DNA of 64,000 bases from Roseivivax halotolerans (GTDB lineage: Bacteria; Pseudomonadota; Alphaproteobacteria; Rhodobacterales; Rhodobacteraceae). The notes beneath the pieces were generated by a model that saw nothing but the letters and a program-made list of their open reading frames with translations, did not search any database and had not been told where the DNA came from. This document shows positions 47,437 to 57,660 of the stretch, one piece after another; position 1 is the first letter of the stretch; the number at the start of each line of letters is the position of its first letter. The position numbers were made by a program, and so were the translations under genes. The DNA lies in contig NZ_FOXV01000009.1 of assembly GCF_900115815.1 (NCBI RefSeq), positions 84,803 through 148,802 of the forward strand, written 5' to 3'.

Positions 47437-48027
47437 TCAGAACATGTCCGCGTTGAGACCGAAGGTGACCGCGCCGACGGGTGTATCGGTTGCCGGCTCG
47501 TTCAGCGGGGCAGAGACTTGGATTTGAAATCTCTGTGTCGAGTCGTCGAATGCCACCTCACCGATATGAAGCGCGCCGGACGGACGACCGAAGGTCTGTG
47601 CATGCTTGGCTTCATCGCCTTGCCAGAAATCCGAAGTCACGGCGCTGATCGCAACGTTGAGACCGACCGCATCCATGACGATGATCTCCGTCACGCGGCC
47701 TTTCGCAGTCTCGAGCATGTCGCGCACCACCTGCGAGGCGGCGTGATCGTAGATACCCGAGATGAGTGGGCGATCGGACTGGGCCACCTCTTGGCGCCAC
47801 GTCTCATCGAGCGCGAGGATCTCGTCCTCGGACAAGCCTGCATGCGCCGCGCTGGAGAGGCGCAGCGCGCGCCAAATCTCCGGCTCGTCGGCCAGCTTGC
47901 TCTGCAAATGGGCGACGTAGGCCGCCATGTTGCCGTTGAAGACATCGTTTGCAGCGACAGGCGCCGCGAAAATCGAGAAGGCAGAAGCAAGGCCCAAGGG
48001 CGCAAGTTGCGAGAGAGTCTTGAACAT
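47437..48027 (-). CDS. Periplasmic Cache/PDC-sensor-like protein
   Basis: A 196-residue secreted protein with a signal peptide ([20 protein letters not shown], cleaved near AAPVAAND). The rest resembles a stand-alone PDC/Cache sensor: [32 protein letters not shown] is the typical strand-loop pattern. There is no membrane anchor or output domain. It is 20 bases before the MCP gene, so it may bind a ligand and hand the signal to that receptor. The ATG at 48027 has GGGGA upstream. Confidence 0.75.
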   Translation of the reverse strand: MFKTLSQLAPLGLASAFSIFAAPVAANDVFNGNMAAYVAHLQSKLADEPEIWRALRLSSAAHAGLSEDEILALDETWRQEVAQSDRPLISGIYDHAASQVVRDMLETAKGRVTEIIVMDAVGLNVAISAVTSDFWQGDEAKHAQTFGRPSGALHIGEVAFDDSTQRFQIQVSAPLNEPATDTPVGAVTFGLNADMF

Positions 48028-48180
48028 CGTCGGTCCCCAGAATGCTGCGCCGGTCCCTTCCGGCAAGAACAGCCCATGTTCTGGACATCGACATTTAAGA
48101 TCCGCTGAACGCCTGCCCCTCGCCCGCCGACAGATTGCTAAAACTTTATCGGGCCGTGCGTCGGAGCCGGGGCCACGCGA

Positions 48181-48206
48181 AAAAAGGGCCCCCGAAGGGA
48201 CCCTTA
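48181..48206 (-). terminator. Terminator after nrdJ
   Basis: On the minus strand a 9-bp stem (AAGGGTCCC with GGGGCCCTT, one G-T pair) closed by a UUCG tetraloop runs into a run of six T (48181-48186). It lies about 100 bases after the nrdJ stop. Confidence 0.85.
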
Positions 48207-48304
48207 GTCTTGCCGATCCGGCTCATCGTTTACCGCCCGTTGTATTCTGCCTGCGGCCAGACCGGCACCGAGGCGAGCGCACCCGCCTCGTGACCCGAGA
48301 TCTC

Positions 48305-51300
48305 TCAGCTACAGCCGGACGTGCCGCCGCAGGTGTTGCACTTCATGCAGGTGCCGTTCCGCACCAGCGTGTAGTTGCCGCATTCGCCGCAGGCCTCGCC
48401 CTCGAAGCCCTGCATCTTCGCCTTGGTCGACGCGGTCATCGCCACCGAAGAGGTCTCGGAGCGTGTCGCAACCGGGCTTGCAGCCTCGGGCACGAGCGTG
48501 GCCAGCGCCGCGGAGGGATCAGATGGCCTTGCAAAGCCCATCGCCTGCCCGCCCTGCAGCACCACCAGTTCCTGCGGAACCCGCTTTCGCAGATAGCCCG
48601 AGGAGCTGATCTGCTTGAGCACTTCGAGCGATTTCGACGCAGCGCTCTCGGAGATCTCCTTGACGTTGGAGACGCCCTCTTCCTCGCCGCGGCCGATATC
48701 GTCGAAGGTCGCGCCTTCCGGCTTCACATGCGCGAGGTCCGTGCGGTCGAGATAGGACACCGCCAGTTCGCGGAAGATGTAGTCGAGGATCGAGGTCGCG
48801 TTCTTGATCGAGTCGTTACCCTGCACCATGCCCGCGGGCTCGAACTTGGTGAAGGTGAAGGCATCGACGAATTCCTCGAGCGGCACGCCGTATTGCAGAC
48901 CGACCGAAACCGCGATGGCGAAGTTGTTCATCATCGCCCGGAAGCCCGCGCCCTCCTTGTGCATGTCGATGAAGATCTCGCCAAGGCTGCCGTCGGAATA
49001 TTCGCCCGTCCGCAGGTAGACCTTGTGACCGCCGACGATGGCCTTCTGGGTGTAGCCCTTCCGGCGCTCGGGCATCTTCTCGCGCGCCGTGGCCTTCTCG
49101 ACCTCCTTGATGACGATCTTCTCGACCACCTTCTCGGCGAGAACCGCGGCCTTCTCCTGCATGGACCCGGTCTCGAGGATCTCTGCAGCTTCGTCGTCAT
49201 CTTCGACCAGAGCGGATGCGAGCGGCTGGCTGAGCTTGGAGCCGTCGCGATAAAGCGCGTTGGCCTTCACGCCAAGCGACCAGGACAGCTCGTAGGCGCG
49301 CTGGCAATCCTCGATCGTCGCATCGTTTGGCATGTTGATCGTCTTCGAGATCGCGCCCGAGATGAAGCTTTGCGCGGCTGCCATCATCTTGATGTGGCTG
49401 TCGACACCGAGGAAGCGCTTGCCCTTCTTGCCGCAAGGATTGGCGCAGTCGAAGATCGAGTAATGCTCGGCCTTCAGGTGCGGCGCGCCCTCCAGCGTCA
49501 TCGTCCCGCAGACGTGATCGTTCGCGGCGTCGATATCGGCCTTCGAGAACCCGAGATGGCGCAGGAGATCGAAGCTCGGATCGTTCAGCTTCTCGGCGGG
49601 AATGCCCAGCACTTCGCGGCAGAATTCCTCGCCAAGCGTCCACTGATTGAACACGAAGCGAATATCGAAGGCAGAAGCGAGCGCGCCATCCACTTTTTCA
49701 AGCTGCGCCGGGCCGAAGCCGTGGCCGATGAGCGAGGTGTGGTTGATCGCGGGCGCATTGCCGATGGAGCCGTGGCCCACCGCGTAGGAGACGATCTCCT
49801 CGATCTGCGAGGAGCTGTAGCCGAGCCGTTCGAGCGCACCCGGAACCGAGCGGTTGATGATCTTGAAGTAGCCGCCGCCTGCGAGCTTCTTGAACTTCAC
49901 CAGCGCGAAGTCTGGCTCGATCCCCGTTGTGTCGCAATCCATCACGAGGCCGATCGTGCCGGTGGGCGCGATCACGGTGGCCTGTGCGTTGCGGTAGCCG
50001 TGCTTCTCACCGAGGCGCAGCGCTTCGTCCCAGGTGGACATCGCAAGATCGACGAGCATCGCGTCGGGGCAATTGGTCTGATCGAGCGGGACCGGCTTCA
50101 CAGCCAGGTCCTCGTACCCGGTGGTTGCCCCGTATGCGGCGTTGCGGTGGTTGCGGATAACGCGGAGCATGTGCTCACGGTTGCGCTCAAAGCCCGAGAA
50201 CGCGCCGAGCTCACCGGCGATCTCCGCCGAGGTCGCATAGGCGACACCGGTCATGATCGCGGTCAGCGCGCCGCACAGCGCCCGGCCCTCGTCGCTGTCG
50301 TAGGAGTAGCCCATCGTCATCAGGAGCCCGCCGATATTGGCATACCCCAGGCCGAGCGTCCGGAAATCGTAGGACAGCTGCGCGATTTCCTTGGAGGGGA
50401 ACTGCGCCATCGTGACGGAGATCTCGAGCGTCAGCGTCCAGAGACGCGTGGCGTGCATGTAATCTTCCGCAGCGAACTTGCCGTCATGCAGGAAGGTCAG
50501 AAGGTTCATCGACGCAAGGTTGCAGGCGGTATCGTCGAGGAACATGTATTCCGAGCAGGGGTTCGAGCCGCGGATCTGGCCGTCCTCCGGGCACGTGTGC
50601 CAGGCATTGACCGTGTCATGGAACTGGATGCCCGGATCGGCACAGGCCCAGGCGGCGTGACCCACCTGCTCCCACAGCTCGCGCGCGGAGATGGTCTTGG
50701 CGACGGAGCCGTCCGTGCGGCTCAGAAGCTCCCAGGGCTTGTCCTCACGCACCGCCTCGAGGAAGGCATCGGTGACGCGGATCGAGTTGTTGGAGTTCTG
50801 GCCCGACACGGACGCGTAGGCCTCGCTGTCCCAATCGGTGTCGTAGGTCGGGAACTCGATCGAGCTGTAACCTTGCTTGGCGTAGTCGAGGACACGCTTC
50901 ACATAGGTCTCGGGGATCTGCGCGCGCTTGGCGGCGCGGACGGCCGCCTTCAGCCCTTCGTTCACCTTGGGATCGTAGGCGCCTTCTTCGGAGCCGTCGA
51001 AGGCGCGGATCGCCGCGAAGATGCCGTTCAGCATCTGCTCGTGCATCTTGGAGCCGGCGACGATCGAGGCGACTTTCTGCTCCTCCTTCACCTTCCAATT
51101 GATGAACTCTTCGATATCGGGGTGATCCGCGTCGCAGATCACCATCTTGGCGGCGCGCCGGGTCGTGCCGCCCGACTTGATCGCGCCCGCCGCACGGTCG
51201 CCGATCTTCAGGAAGCCCATCAGACCCGACGACTTGCCCCCGCCCGACAGGGGTTCGCCTTCAGCCCGGAGGCTGGAGAAGTTGGTGCCGGTGCCCGAGC

Positions 51301-51961
51301 CGTACTTGAAAAGCCGCGCCTCGCGGACCCAGAGGTCCATGATGCCACCTTCGTTCACGAGGTCGTCCGAGACGGACTGGATGAAGCAGGCATGGGGCTG
51401 CGGATGTTCGTAGGCGGTCTTCGACTTGGTGAGCTTGCCGGTCTTGTAGTCCACGTAGAAATGGCCCTGGCTCGGCCCGTCGATGCCGTAGGCCCAGTGC
51501 AGGCCGGTGTTGAACCATTGCGGCGAATTGGGTGCGGCGGTCTGGGTCGCGAGCATGTGGCGCATCTCGTCATAATAGGCGCGCGCATCCTCTTCGGTGG
51601 TGAAATAGCCACCCTTCCAGCCCCAATACGCCCAGGCACCCGCGAGACGGTCGAAGACCTGCTTCGAGGAGGTCTCGCCGGTCTTCGCGGTTGTTTTGCT
51701 CGCAGGCTCGGAGCGCCACAGGAACTCTGGCACGCCCTCCTCTTCGACGCGCTTCAGCTCGAGCGGCACACCAGCCTTGCGAAAGTATTTCTGGGCGATC
51801 ACGTCCGAGGCGACCTGGCTCCAGGAAGCCGGCACTTCGACCTCGTCGAGGCGGAAGACGATCTTGCCGTCGGGATTGCGGATTTCCGATGCCGTGGTGA
51901 CAAAGTCGATACCCGCATAGGCATCTTTTCCGGCTGTGGTGTAACGGCGTTCGATCTTCAT
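48305..51961 (-). CDS. nrdJ: Adenosylcobalamin-dependent (class II) ribonucleotide reductase
   Basis: A 1218-residue enzyme that makes deoxyribonucleotides using a cobalamin radical and so works with or without oxygen. The active-site N-x-C-x-E motif is NPCSE (Asn467, Cys469, Glu471). Other class II segments are [12 protein letters not shown] and [19 protein letters not shown]. The C-terminal zinc-ribbon tail has the cysteines C-x2-C, C-x2-C and a final CS. Length matches alphaproteobacterial NrdJ. Two NrdR-box-like sites lie 146-245 bases upstream and a strong terminator follows. No other reductase is present in the window. Confidence 0.97.
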   Translation of the reverse strand: MKIERRYTTAGKDAYAGIDFVTTASEIRNPDGKIVFRLDEVEVPASWSQVASDVIAQKYFRKAGVPLELKRVEEEGVPEFLWRSEPASKTTAKTGETSSKQVFDRLAGAWAYWGWKGGYFTTEEDARAYYDEMRHMLATQTAAPNSPQWFNTGLHWAYGIDGPSQGHFYVDYKTGKLTKSKTAYEHPQPHACFIQSVSDDLVNEGGIMDLWVREARLFKYGSGTGTNFSSLRAEGEPLSGGGKSSGLMGFLKIGDRAAGAIKSGGTTRRAAKMVICDADHPDIEEFINWKVKEEQKVASIVAGSKMHEQMLNGIFAAIRAFDGSEEGAYDPKVNEGLKAAVRAAKRAQIPETYVKRVLDYAKQGYSSIEFPTYDTDWDSEAYASVSGQNSNNSIRVTDAFLEAVREDKPWELLSRTDGSVAKTISARELWEQVGHAAWACADPGIQFHDTVNAWHTCPEDGQIRGSNPCSEYMFLDDTACNLASMNLLTFLHDGKFAAEDYMHATRLWTLTLEISVTMAQFPSKEIAQLSYDFRTLGLGYANIGGLLMTMGYSYDSDEGRALCGALTAIMTGVAYATSAEIAGELGAFSGFERNREHMLRVIRNHRNAAYGATTGYEDLAVKPVPLDQTNCPDAMLVDLAMSTWDEALRLGEKHGYRNAQATVIAPTGTIGLVMDCDTTGIEPDFALVKFKKLAGGGYFKIINRSVPGALERLGYSSSQIEEIVSYAVGHGSIGNAPAINHTSLIGHGFGPAQLEKVDGALASAFDIRFVFNQWTLGEEFCREVLGIPAEKLNDPSFDLLRHLGFSKADIDAANDHVCGTMTLEGAPHLKAEHYSIFDCANPCGKKGKRFLGVDSHIKMMAAAQSFISGAISKTINMPNDATIEDCQRAYELSWSLGVKANALYRDGSKLSQPLASALVEDDDEAAEILETGSMQEKAAVLAEKVVEKIVIKEVEKATAREKMPERRKGYTQKAIVGGHKVYLRTGEYSDGSLGEIFIDMHKEGAGFRAMMNNFAIAVSVGLQYGVPLEEFVDAFTFTKFEPAGMVQGNDSIKNATSILDYIFRELAVSYLDRTDLAHVKPEGATFDDIGRGEEEGVSNVKEISESAASKSLEVLKQISSSGYLRKRVPQELVVLQGGQAMGFARPSDPSAALATLVPEAASPVATRSETSSVAMTASTKAKMQGFEGEACGECGNYTLVRNGTCMKCNTCGGTSGCS

Positions 51962-52106
51962 TTTCTGCCTCGTCTCGCTTTGCGCCCCTGTCTCGTCCGG
52001 CTCGCGCGGGCGCGGAGAGACACGTCATCCGGTCGCGCTGCCTGTGCCGCGCGCTCTGCGAAACTGTGTCCCGCTTGGATGTAAGACTGTGTCCCTCTCG
52101 GCCCGA

Positions 52107-52122
52107 CCACTAAATATTGTGG
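52107..52122. promoter_or_regulatory. NrdR-box-like site 1 upstream of nrdJ
   Basis: CCACTAAATATTGTGG matches the NrdR consensus ACACTATATATAGTGT at 12 of 16 positions, and it overlaps a possible -10 (TATTTA on the minus strand, with TTTCAC 17 bases upstream). NrdR represses ribonucleotide reductase genes when dATP is high. Confidence 0.6.
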
Positions 52123-52190
52123 GTCGCGTTCCGGTGAAAGCTACACTCATGCGGGAGGCCGATTCCGTCAACGACTTTTTCACCAAGATG

Positions 52191-52206
52191 GCGCTATATT
52201 TTGTGT
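52191..52206. promoter_or_regulatory. NrdR-box-like site 2 upstream of nrdJ
   Basis: GCGCTATATTTTGTGT matches the NrdR consensus at 12 of 16 positions. Its centre is 84 bases from that of site 1, close to eight helical turns, so both could face the same side of the DNA. The usual NrdR pair is closer, so a joint site is not certain. Confidence 0.5.
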
Positions 52207-52433
52207 TGACCAGAGCGAACCACCACATCCTGTGGCCGCCCTTCGCGATTCATCCACAATACCAAGCGCAAGAATTACAAGGCGGACATGCGTTATCCCG
52301 AGTTTATCCACCACATCTGGTGGAAACTGAGGCATGCAACCGAGCACGGCGCATATGTGCGCCAAAGCCACAATCGCCGATGGCAAGCCAAGCGAAACGG
52401 GCACGACGTCAAAATGCCAGGAGATTTGAGGAA
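52207..52433. other. Non-coding gap between NrdR sites and tRNA-Pro
   Basis: About 230 bases with no credible gene; together with the nrdJ leader the gene-free stretch is about 470 bases. It holds a perfect 7+4+7 dyad (TCCACCA-CATC-TGGTGGA, 52307-52324) and two near matches to the DnaA box TTATCCACA (TCATCCACA and TTATCCACC). No cobalamin riboswitch motif was seen. Confidence 0.5.
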
Positions 52434-52510
52434 TGGTCGGGGCGGCGAGATTCGAACTCACGACCTTCTGTACCCAAAACAGACGCGCTACCAGGCTGCG
52501 CTACGCCCCG
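52434..52510 (-). tRNA. tRNA-Pro (anticodon TGG)
   Basis: A 77-nt tRNA with encoded CCA. The acceptor stem is CGGGGCG/CGCCCCG, the D loop is AGCCTGGTA, the anticodon loop TTTGGGT has anticodon TGG and the T arm has GTTCGAAT. It reads the Pro codons CCA and probably others by wobble. A 6-bp hairpin (52516-52531) separates it from DUF192 upstream. A weak promoter (TTTCAA, 16 bases, TAAGGC) overlaps that hairpin. Confidence 0.95.
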
Positions 52511-52554
52511 ACACGTGCCGCCTTAGCGGCAGGCACGAGATTTGAAAAGACCGA

Positions 52555-53031
52555 TTATGCGCCGCGACAGGCCCAGGCCGCCTCGGCGATGGCGGGATGC
52601 CGCATCTCGGTACCGGGCGCAATGCCGAGCGTCTCGGCGAGACCGCCGTTGATCTCGAGCACGTATTTCGTGTCCGGCGCCCCTGGAATCGGCGTCTCGT
52701 CATGGGGGATCGCGTTGCTGTGCACCTTGCGGACGACGCCTTGGGCATCGGCAAAGATCATGTCGAGCGGGATAAGCGTGTTCCGCATCCAGAACGCGAC
52801 CTGCTGCGGGCGCTCGTAGACGAAGAGCATGCCCTCGAAGCGATCCATCTCGGCGACATTCATCAGACCCTGGGCGCGTTCCTGGGCATCATCGGCGACA
52901 TCGATCCGGAAACTGGCGGAGCCGAACTCGCCCCGAAGAGAGATCCTGTCTTCTCTGCATTCCTGCGCGAAAGCCGTGCCCGCCAGCATCGACGCGGCGA
53001 CAAGACTCAGGACGAAACGGCACTTTCCCAC
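52555..53031 (-). CDS. DUF192 family protein
   Basis: A 158-residue exported protein with a signal peptide ending AGTAFAQ and one DUF192 domain (about 28-150). The family core is AQGLMNVAEMDRFEGMLFVYERPQQVAFWMRNTLIPLDMIF. The role of this family is not known. The start is GTG and overlaps the end of the cold-shock gene by 25 bases, so the two are coupled. Confidence 0.88.
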   Translation of the reverse strand: MGKCRFVLSLVAASMLAGTAFAQECREDRISLRGEFGSASFRIDVADDAQERAQGLMNVAEMDRFEGMLFVYERPQQVAFWMRNTLIPLDMIFADAQGVVRKVHSNAIPHDETPIPGAPDTKYVLEINGGLAETLGIAPGTEMRHPAIAEAAWACRGA

Positions 53032-53531
53032 GCGACGATCTCCGCTGCCATGCGTCCGCGCTTGCCGTCGACAACCCGCAGACCGATTGCTTCACCAGGC
53101 TGCAGATCGGCCAGACCGGAGCGGCGCAGCACTTCGATGTGGATGAACACATCCTCTGCACGGCCGAACACGTTCGCGAACCCGAAGCCCTTGTTCTTAT
53201 CGAACCACTTCACACGCCCGGGCTCAAGTTCTGCGGCATGCAAAACCTCGGGATCCATCTCTTCGATATCGGCAAGGGGCACGGCAGAGGTATCCTTGGG
53301 AGGCTCGATCGCGTGGACCGTCACGGCCTGATACCCGCGCGGCGTCTTCTGGATCGAAATATCGACCGTCGCGCCATCGGCGACCGAGCTTTGACCGTAA
53401 TTCCGCAGCACGTTTGCATGAAGGAGGATGTCGCGCTCTTCACATTCAACCACGACAAAGCCGAACCCTTTACCGGGATCAAACCACTTGACCTTGCCTC
53501 GGACCCTTCGATCCGTCTCTTCCGTCGACAT
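53007..53531 (-). CDS. Two-domain cold-shock protein
   Basis: A 174-residue RNA-binding protein with two cold-shock domains, at about residues 10-75 (GKVKWFDPGKGFGFVV) and 104-172 (GRVKWFDKNKGFGFANVFGRAEDVFIH). Both RNP-1 motifs keep the aromatic residues needed to bind nucleic acid. It probably melts mRNA structure. The double-domain form followed by DUF192 is common in Rhodobacterales. It overlaps the DUF192 gene by 25 bases. Confidence 0.92.
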   Translation of the reverse strand: MSTEETDRRVRGKVKWFDPGKGFGFVVVECEERDILLHANVLRNYGQSSVADGATVDISIQKTPRGYQAVTVHAIEPPKDTSAVPLADIEEMDPEVLHAAELEPGRVKWFDKNKGFGFANVFGRAEDVFIHIEVLRRSGLADLQPGEAIGLRVVDGKRGRMAAEIVAWESAVSS

Positions 53532-53646
53532 TCTGTCTCTCTATATGACGCGGGCGCTGCAGCGCCCCTCACTACCGATATAATGCCCCCGCTAATCGAA
53601 CTTCTATCTCACCACAATCTTTCACGTAACGTGAATTGCGCATGCC

Positions 53647-54255
53647 TCAAGGTGACAGGCGGGTAACATCCCAAGACGCATCAAGAGTTTTTCGTTGCCA
53701 TACAAAGCGATCGTGAAGACGGAATGCGCCGTCCGCCCAAAATTCGATCTCCAAGGGCTGTATCCTGAAACCGCCCCAATGCGGCGGACGCGGCGGATTG
53801 TTGCCGAAACGGGTCGTCACCTTCGCGACCTGCGCCATCAGAGCCGCGCGGCTGGAAAGAGGCCGGGACTGCTCCGAGGCCCAGGCGCCAAGCCGGCTCT
53901 TGAGAGAGCGCGACTCGAAATAGGCATCCGCTTGCGGGCCGTCCTCGCGCTCGGTCACGCCGCGCACGCGGATCTGCCGGCGCAGCGATTTCCAGTGCAT
54001 GACGAACGCGGCCTTGCCTTGAGCCTCGATCTCGCGGCCCTTCTGACTTTCGTAATTCGTATAGAAGACGAAGGCCGATGCCTCGATTTCCTTCAGAAGG
54101 ACCATCCGCGCATTCGGCATCCCGTCCGCATCCACGGTGGACAACGCGATCGCGTTGGGATCGTTGATCTCGGTCTCGCTCGCTTCGGCAAGCCAGTTGC
54201 GCGCGATCTCGAAAGGATCCTCGCCTGCGAATATCCCGGTCCGCTCGGTCATCAT
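53647..54255 (-). CDS. pdxH: Pyridoxamine 5'-phosphate oxidase
   Basis: A 202-residue FMN enzyme that makes pyridoxal 5'-phosphate, the last step of vitamin B6 synthesis. FMN-binding segments are [29 protein letters not shown] and [19 protein letters not shown]. The C-terminal part [25 protein letters not shown] and the ending WDVTRLSP are diagnostic. The ATG at 54255 follows GGGAG by 5 bases. It is divergent from fabI with 122 bases between the starts. Confidence 0.95.
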   Translation of the reverse strand: MMTERTGIFAGEDPFEIARNWLAEASETEINDPNAIALSTVDADGMPNARMVLLKEIEASAFVFYTNYESQKGREIEAQGKAAFVMHWKSLRRQIRVRGVTEREDGPQADAYFESRSLKSRLGAWASEQSRPLSSRAALMAQVAKVTTRFGNNPPRPPHWGGFRIQPLEIEFWADGAFRLHDRFVWQRKTLDASWDVTRLSP

Positions 54256-54377
54256 GAATTCTCCCGGCTCTGAAGCGAACACGCCACGCGAAAGGGTTCG
54301 CGGAGCGCGCCGCTCTTGATGGCGCCTGCCCCTTCACCTAAAGGACAGCGAAACAGATGTCGGGTTGGAGACGGGTA

Positions 54378-55184
54378 ATGTCAAACGGACTGATGGCAGG
54401 AAAACGCGGCCTCATCATGGGGCTCGCCAATGACAAATCCATCGCCTGGGGCATTGCCAAGGCCTGTGCCGATGCCGGCGCGGAGCTTGCCTTTTCCTAC
54501 CAGGGCGACGCGCTGCTGAAGCGGGTCGGACCTCTGGCCGAAAGCCTCGGCTCGGACATCGTTCTGCCCTGCGACGTCGGTGACGAGGAATCGATCGACG
54601 CGCTCTTCACCGGTCTTGCCGAGAAGTGGGACCAGCTCGATTTCATCGTTCACGCGATCGGTTATTCCGACAAGACCCAGCTGCGCGGCCGCTACCTCGA
54701 CACCACGCGCACCAACTTTGCCATGACGATGGACATCTCGGTATATTCCTTCACCTCAGTCATGCAGCGTGCGGAAAAGATGATGAAAAACGGCGGCTCT
54801 GCCGTGACGCTCACCTATTACGGCGCCGAGCGGATCATGCCCCATTACAATGTGATGGGGGTCGCGAAGGCCGCGCTGGAAGCCTCCGTGCGCTACCTCG
54901 CCGAGGATCTCGGCAAGGATGGCATCCGCGTCAACGCGCTCTCGGCCGGCCCGATCCGGACGCTCGCCGCGTCGGGAATCGGGGACTTCCGCTACATCAT
55001 GAAGTGGAACGAGCTGAATTCGCCTCTGCGCCGGAACGTGACCATCCAGGATGTCGGCAATTCCGCCCTGTATCTTCTGTCCGATCTCGGAAGCGGCGTG
55101 ACCGGCGAGACGCACCACGTCGATGCGGGCTATCACATCGTCGGCATGAAGGCCGAGGACGCGCCCGATATCGACAAGACCTGA
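54378..55184 (+). CDS. fabI: Enoyl-ACP reductase FabI
   Basis: A 268-residue NADH-dependent short-chain reductase that completes each fatty-acid elongation cycle. The nucleotide motif is the FabI form [13 protein letters not shown] (residues 15-27) and the catalytic pair is Tyr157-x6-Lys164 (YNVMGVAK). RTLAASGI follows as usual. The ATG at 54378 has GGAG about 8 bases upstream and gives the standard length. FabI is the target of triclosan and isoniazid-type drugs in other bacteria. The gpt gene follows 37 bases later. Confidence 0.96.
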   Translation: MSNGLMAGKRGLIMGLANDKSIAWGIAKACADAGAELAFSYQGDALLKRVGPLAESLGSDIVLPCDVGDEESIDALFTGLAEKWDQLDFIVHAIGYSDKTQLRGRYLDTTRTNFAMTMDISVYSFTSVMQRAEKMMKNGGSAVTLTYYGAERIMPHYNVMGVAKAALEASVRYLAEDLGKDGIRVNALSAGPIRTLAASGIGDFRYIMKWNELNSPLRRNVTIQDVGNSALYLLSDLGSGVTGETHHVDAGYHIVGMKAEDAPDIDKT

Positions 55185-55221
55185 GCGCGCCCGCCTGCCC
55201 CTCACATCTAGGAGACACGCC

Positions 55222-55725
55222 ATGAGCGACCGCCTGCCGCACGAAAAAGGCTTCCACGTCAGCTGGGACCAGCTGCATCGCGACGCGCGGGCCCTCGCCT
55301 GGCGTCTGCAGGGCCACGGCCCGGAAGGTGGCTGGCGCGCGGTCGTGGCGATCACTCGCGGCGGAATGGCACCCGCGATGATCGTGAGCCGCGAGCTCGA
55401 CATCCGCACCGTCGATACGATCAGCGTGAAAAGCTACAACCACCAGACGCAGGCAGAGCCCGTGATCATCAAGCATCCGGACGCGGATGTGGTCGGCGAC
55501 GGCACCGGCGTCCTGATCGTAGATGATCTGGTCGATACCGGCCGCACGCTCGAAGTGGTGCGCGCCGCGATGCCGAAGGCGCATGTGGCAACCGTCTACG
55601 CCAAGCCGAAGGGCCGACCGATGGTCGACACCTTCATCACCGAGGTCAGCCAGGACACCTGGATCTTCTTTCCGTGGGATATGGCGCTGCAATACGTCAA
55701 ACCCTATCACGGCACGGACGACTGA
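55222..55725 (+). CDS. gpt: Xanthine-guanine phosphoribosyltransferase
   Basis: A 167-residue purine-salvage enzyme that joins PRPP with guanine, xanthine or hypoxanthine. The PRPP loop is [15 protein letters not shown] (about residues 92-106). [21 protein letters not shown] and the C-terminal WIFFPWD fit the XGPRT branch. An AGGAGA precedes the ATG. It lies between fabI and the PpiD-like gene. Confidence 0.95.
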   Translation: MSDRLPHEKGFHVSWDQLHRDARALAWRLQGHGPEGGWRAVVAITRGGMAPAMIVSRELDIRTVDTISVKSYNHQTQAEPVIIKHPDADVVGDGTGVLIVDDLVDTGRTLEVVRAAMPKAHVATVYAKPKGRPMVDTFITEVSQDTWIFFPWDMALQYVKPYHGTDD

Positions 55726-55805
55726 CGCCCTGCGCCCCTTGCGGGGCCGCGGCCCCTCGCCTAGACATCCGCGACATCTGTTGAAACGACCAACCGGAGG
55801 GCCCG

Positions 55806-57653
55806 ATGGCACTCAAGGCCGGCCGCCTGTCTAAAGTGTTTCTGTGGATCCTGATGGGCCTGTTGCTGATCGGCCTTGCCGGGTTCGGTGCGACCAACCT
55901 GTCGGGCACCGCCCGCACGGTCGCCTCCGTCGGCGACAAGGACGTCACCGTGAACGCCTATTCCCGTGCCGTTCAGCAAGAGTTGCGCGCGCTTCAGGCC
56001 GAACGCGGCGAAGCGGTGAGCTTCGCCGAGGCGCGCCAGGCGGGGCTCGACACGCAGGTGCTTTCGCAGTTGGTCATCGCGCGGGCCCTCGACTGGGAAG
56101 CGGACCGCGTCGGGATCTCGGTCAACGACGATCTCGTCGCGAACGAATTGTCGCAGGTCTCGAGCTTCCAGGGCCCGGACGGCAATTTCGACCGGCAGGC
56201 CTACAGTTTCGCGCTCGACAATATCGGCCTTTCGGAAGGCGAGTTCGAAGAGGACCTGCGGAACGAGATCGCGCGCACCGTTTTGCAGGCGGGCGTCTTC
56301 GCCGGCCTCAACATGCCGGACACTTATGCGGACACGATCATTTCCTTCGCCGGAGAGCGGCGCGATCTGACCTACGCGGTGCTCAGCGCCTCCGACCTCG
56401 AGACCGGCATCACCGAGCCGACCGAAGAGGAATTGCGCGCCTTCTACGACGAGAACATCGCGGATTATACGCGCCCGGAGACCAAGCGCATCACCTATGC
56501 TTGGGTTACGCCCGAGATGCTCCTCGACAGCGTCGAGGTGCCCGAGGAAAGCCTGCGCGAAGCATATGAGGAGCAGTCCGACCGCTTCAACATGCCCGAG
56601 CGCCGACTGGTCGAGCGGCTGGTTTACCCTACCGAAGAGGCAGCGCAGGCAGCCGCGGATCGCGTCGCCGCTGGCGAGGCGGATTTCGAGACCCTTGTCG
56701 AAGAGCGCGGCTTGCGGCTCGCCGATACGGATATGGGCGAAGTGACCCGTTCGGATCTTGGCGGCGCTGCGGATGCCGTGTTCGATGCCGAGACGGGGAA
56801 TGTCATCGGCCCCGCTCCTTCGAATCTCGGCCCCGCGCTCTACCGCGTGAACGCGGAACTGGCCGCGGTCGAAACGCCCTTCGAGGAAGCCGTGCCGATG
56901 CTGCGCGACACGCTCGTTCTTGATCGGGCGCGGCGCACGATCGAGGCGCAGGCCGAAAGCTATGACAACGAATTGGCGGGCGGTGCGACGCTTGAAGATC
57001 TGACAAGCTCGACCGACATGGAGCTCGGCGAGATTTCCTGGACCGGATCGTCGGATGAAGACATCGCCGCCTATCCTGCCTTCAACGAGATCGCCCGCAC
57101 GGCGGAGCCCGGCGATTATCCCGAGATCCTGGAGCTGGGCGACGGCGGTGTCTTCGCGCTGCGCGTCGACGGCATTGACGAGCCCGCCCCCATCCCCTTC
57201 GAAGAGGTCCGAAACGCCGTGGAGACCGGCTGGGAACAGCAAGAGGTGACCGAGGCGCTGCAGGAACAGGCCAATGCCCATGCAGAGGCGATCTCGAGCG
57301 GGGCGAGTTTCGAGGAACGTGGCCTCTCACCCGCCACGCTCGAAGGTGTTCAGCGCACGGCAAGCCGGGATGTTCTGCCGCGCGGTGCGATCGCCGAGGC
57401 TTTCGACGTCGCCGAAGGCGCGGCAACCACAGCCTCCGAGCCGGGCCGCGTCGCCATCCTGCGGGCAGACAACGTGATCCCGGCCGATATGGCAGGCGAT
57501 GACGCCGAGCAGCTCCGGCAGCGACTGCGCCAGCAAGCCGAGGGCGCGCTGTCCGAAGACCTCTTCCGCGCACTGGCCGCCGACATCCAGTCGCGCGCCG
57601 GCGTGACCGTGAACAGCGAGACGCTGAACGCGGTCAATTCGCAGCTTCAGTAG
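55806..57653 (+). CDS. PpiD/SurA-type periplasmic folding factor
   Basis: A 615-residue protein with a short cytoplasmic N-terminus and one membrane helix (about residues 10-29), then a SurA-N-like chaperone domain and a parvulin-type region (about 245-365). The pattern is that of PpiD, which sits at the Sec translocon and helps exported proteins fold. The parvulin core lacks obvious catalytic signature residues, so enzymatic activity is doubtful. The trpE gene follows after 7 bases. With BamB and a YfgM-like protein, it completes an envelope-folding theme. Confidence 0.88.
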   Translation: MALKAGRLSKVFLWILMGLLLIGLAGFGATNLSGTARTVASVGDKDVTVNAYSRAVQQELRALQAERGEAVSFAEARQAGLDTQVLSQLVIARALDWEADRVGISVNDDLVANELSQVSSFQGPDGNFDRQAYSFALDNIGLSEGEFEEDLRNEIARTVLQAGVFAGLNMPDTYADTIISFAGERRDLTYAVLSASDLETGITEPTEEELRAFYDENIADYTRPETKRITYAWVTPEMLLDSVEVPEESLREAYEEQSDRFNMPERRLVERLVYPTEEAAQAAADRVAAGEADFETLVEERGLRLADTDMGEVTRSDLGGAADAVFDAETGNVIGPAPSNLGPALYRVNAELAAVETPFEEAVPMLRDTLVLDRARRTIEAQAESYDNELAGGATLEDLTSSTDMELGEISWTGSSDEDIAAYPAFNEIARTAEPGDYPEILELGDGGVFALRVDGIDEPAPIPFEEVRNAVETGWEQQEVTEALQEQANAHAEAISSGASFEERGLSPATLEGVQRTASRDVLPRGAIAEAFDVAEGAATTASEPGRVAILRADNVIPADMAGDDAEQLRQRLRQQAEGALSEDLFRALAADIQSRAGVTVNSETLNAVNSQLQ

Positions 57654-57660
57654 AGCCAAG

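Noticed and set aside
47927..52084. A 1385-codon open frame on the plus strand opposite nrdJ
   Set aside because: It is the GC-rich antisense of nrdJ, whose minus-strand product is a complete, recognisable enzyme. The plus-strand translation is rich in Arg, His, Leu and Gly without domains.
52250..52330. Origin-like cluster of DnaA boxes
   Set aside because: Only two imperfect matches to TTATCCACA, no AT-rich unwinding region and no dnaA, parAB or repABC nearby.
51962..52433. Cobalamin riboswitch in the nrdJ leader
   Set aside because: A B12-dependent reductase made this worth checking, but the conserved B12-box and CGG/GAA core motifs are absent. NrdR-like sites explain the region better.
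52288..52545. A small plus-strand frame before DUF192
   Set aside because: Its second half (GEIRTHDL and on) is a translation of tRNA-Pro read from the opposite strand, a known annotation artefact.
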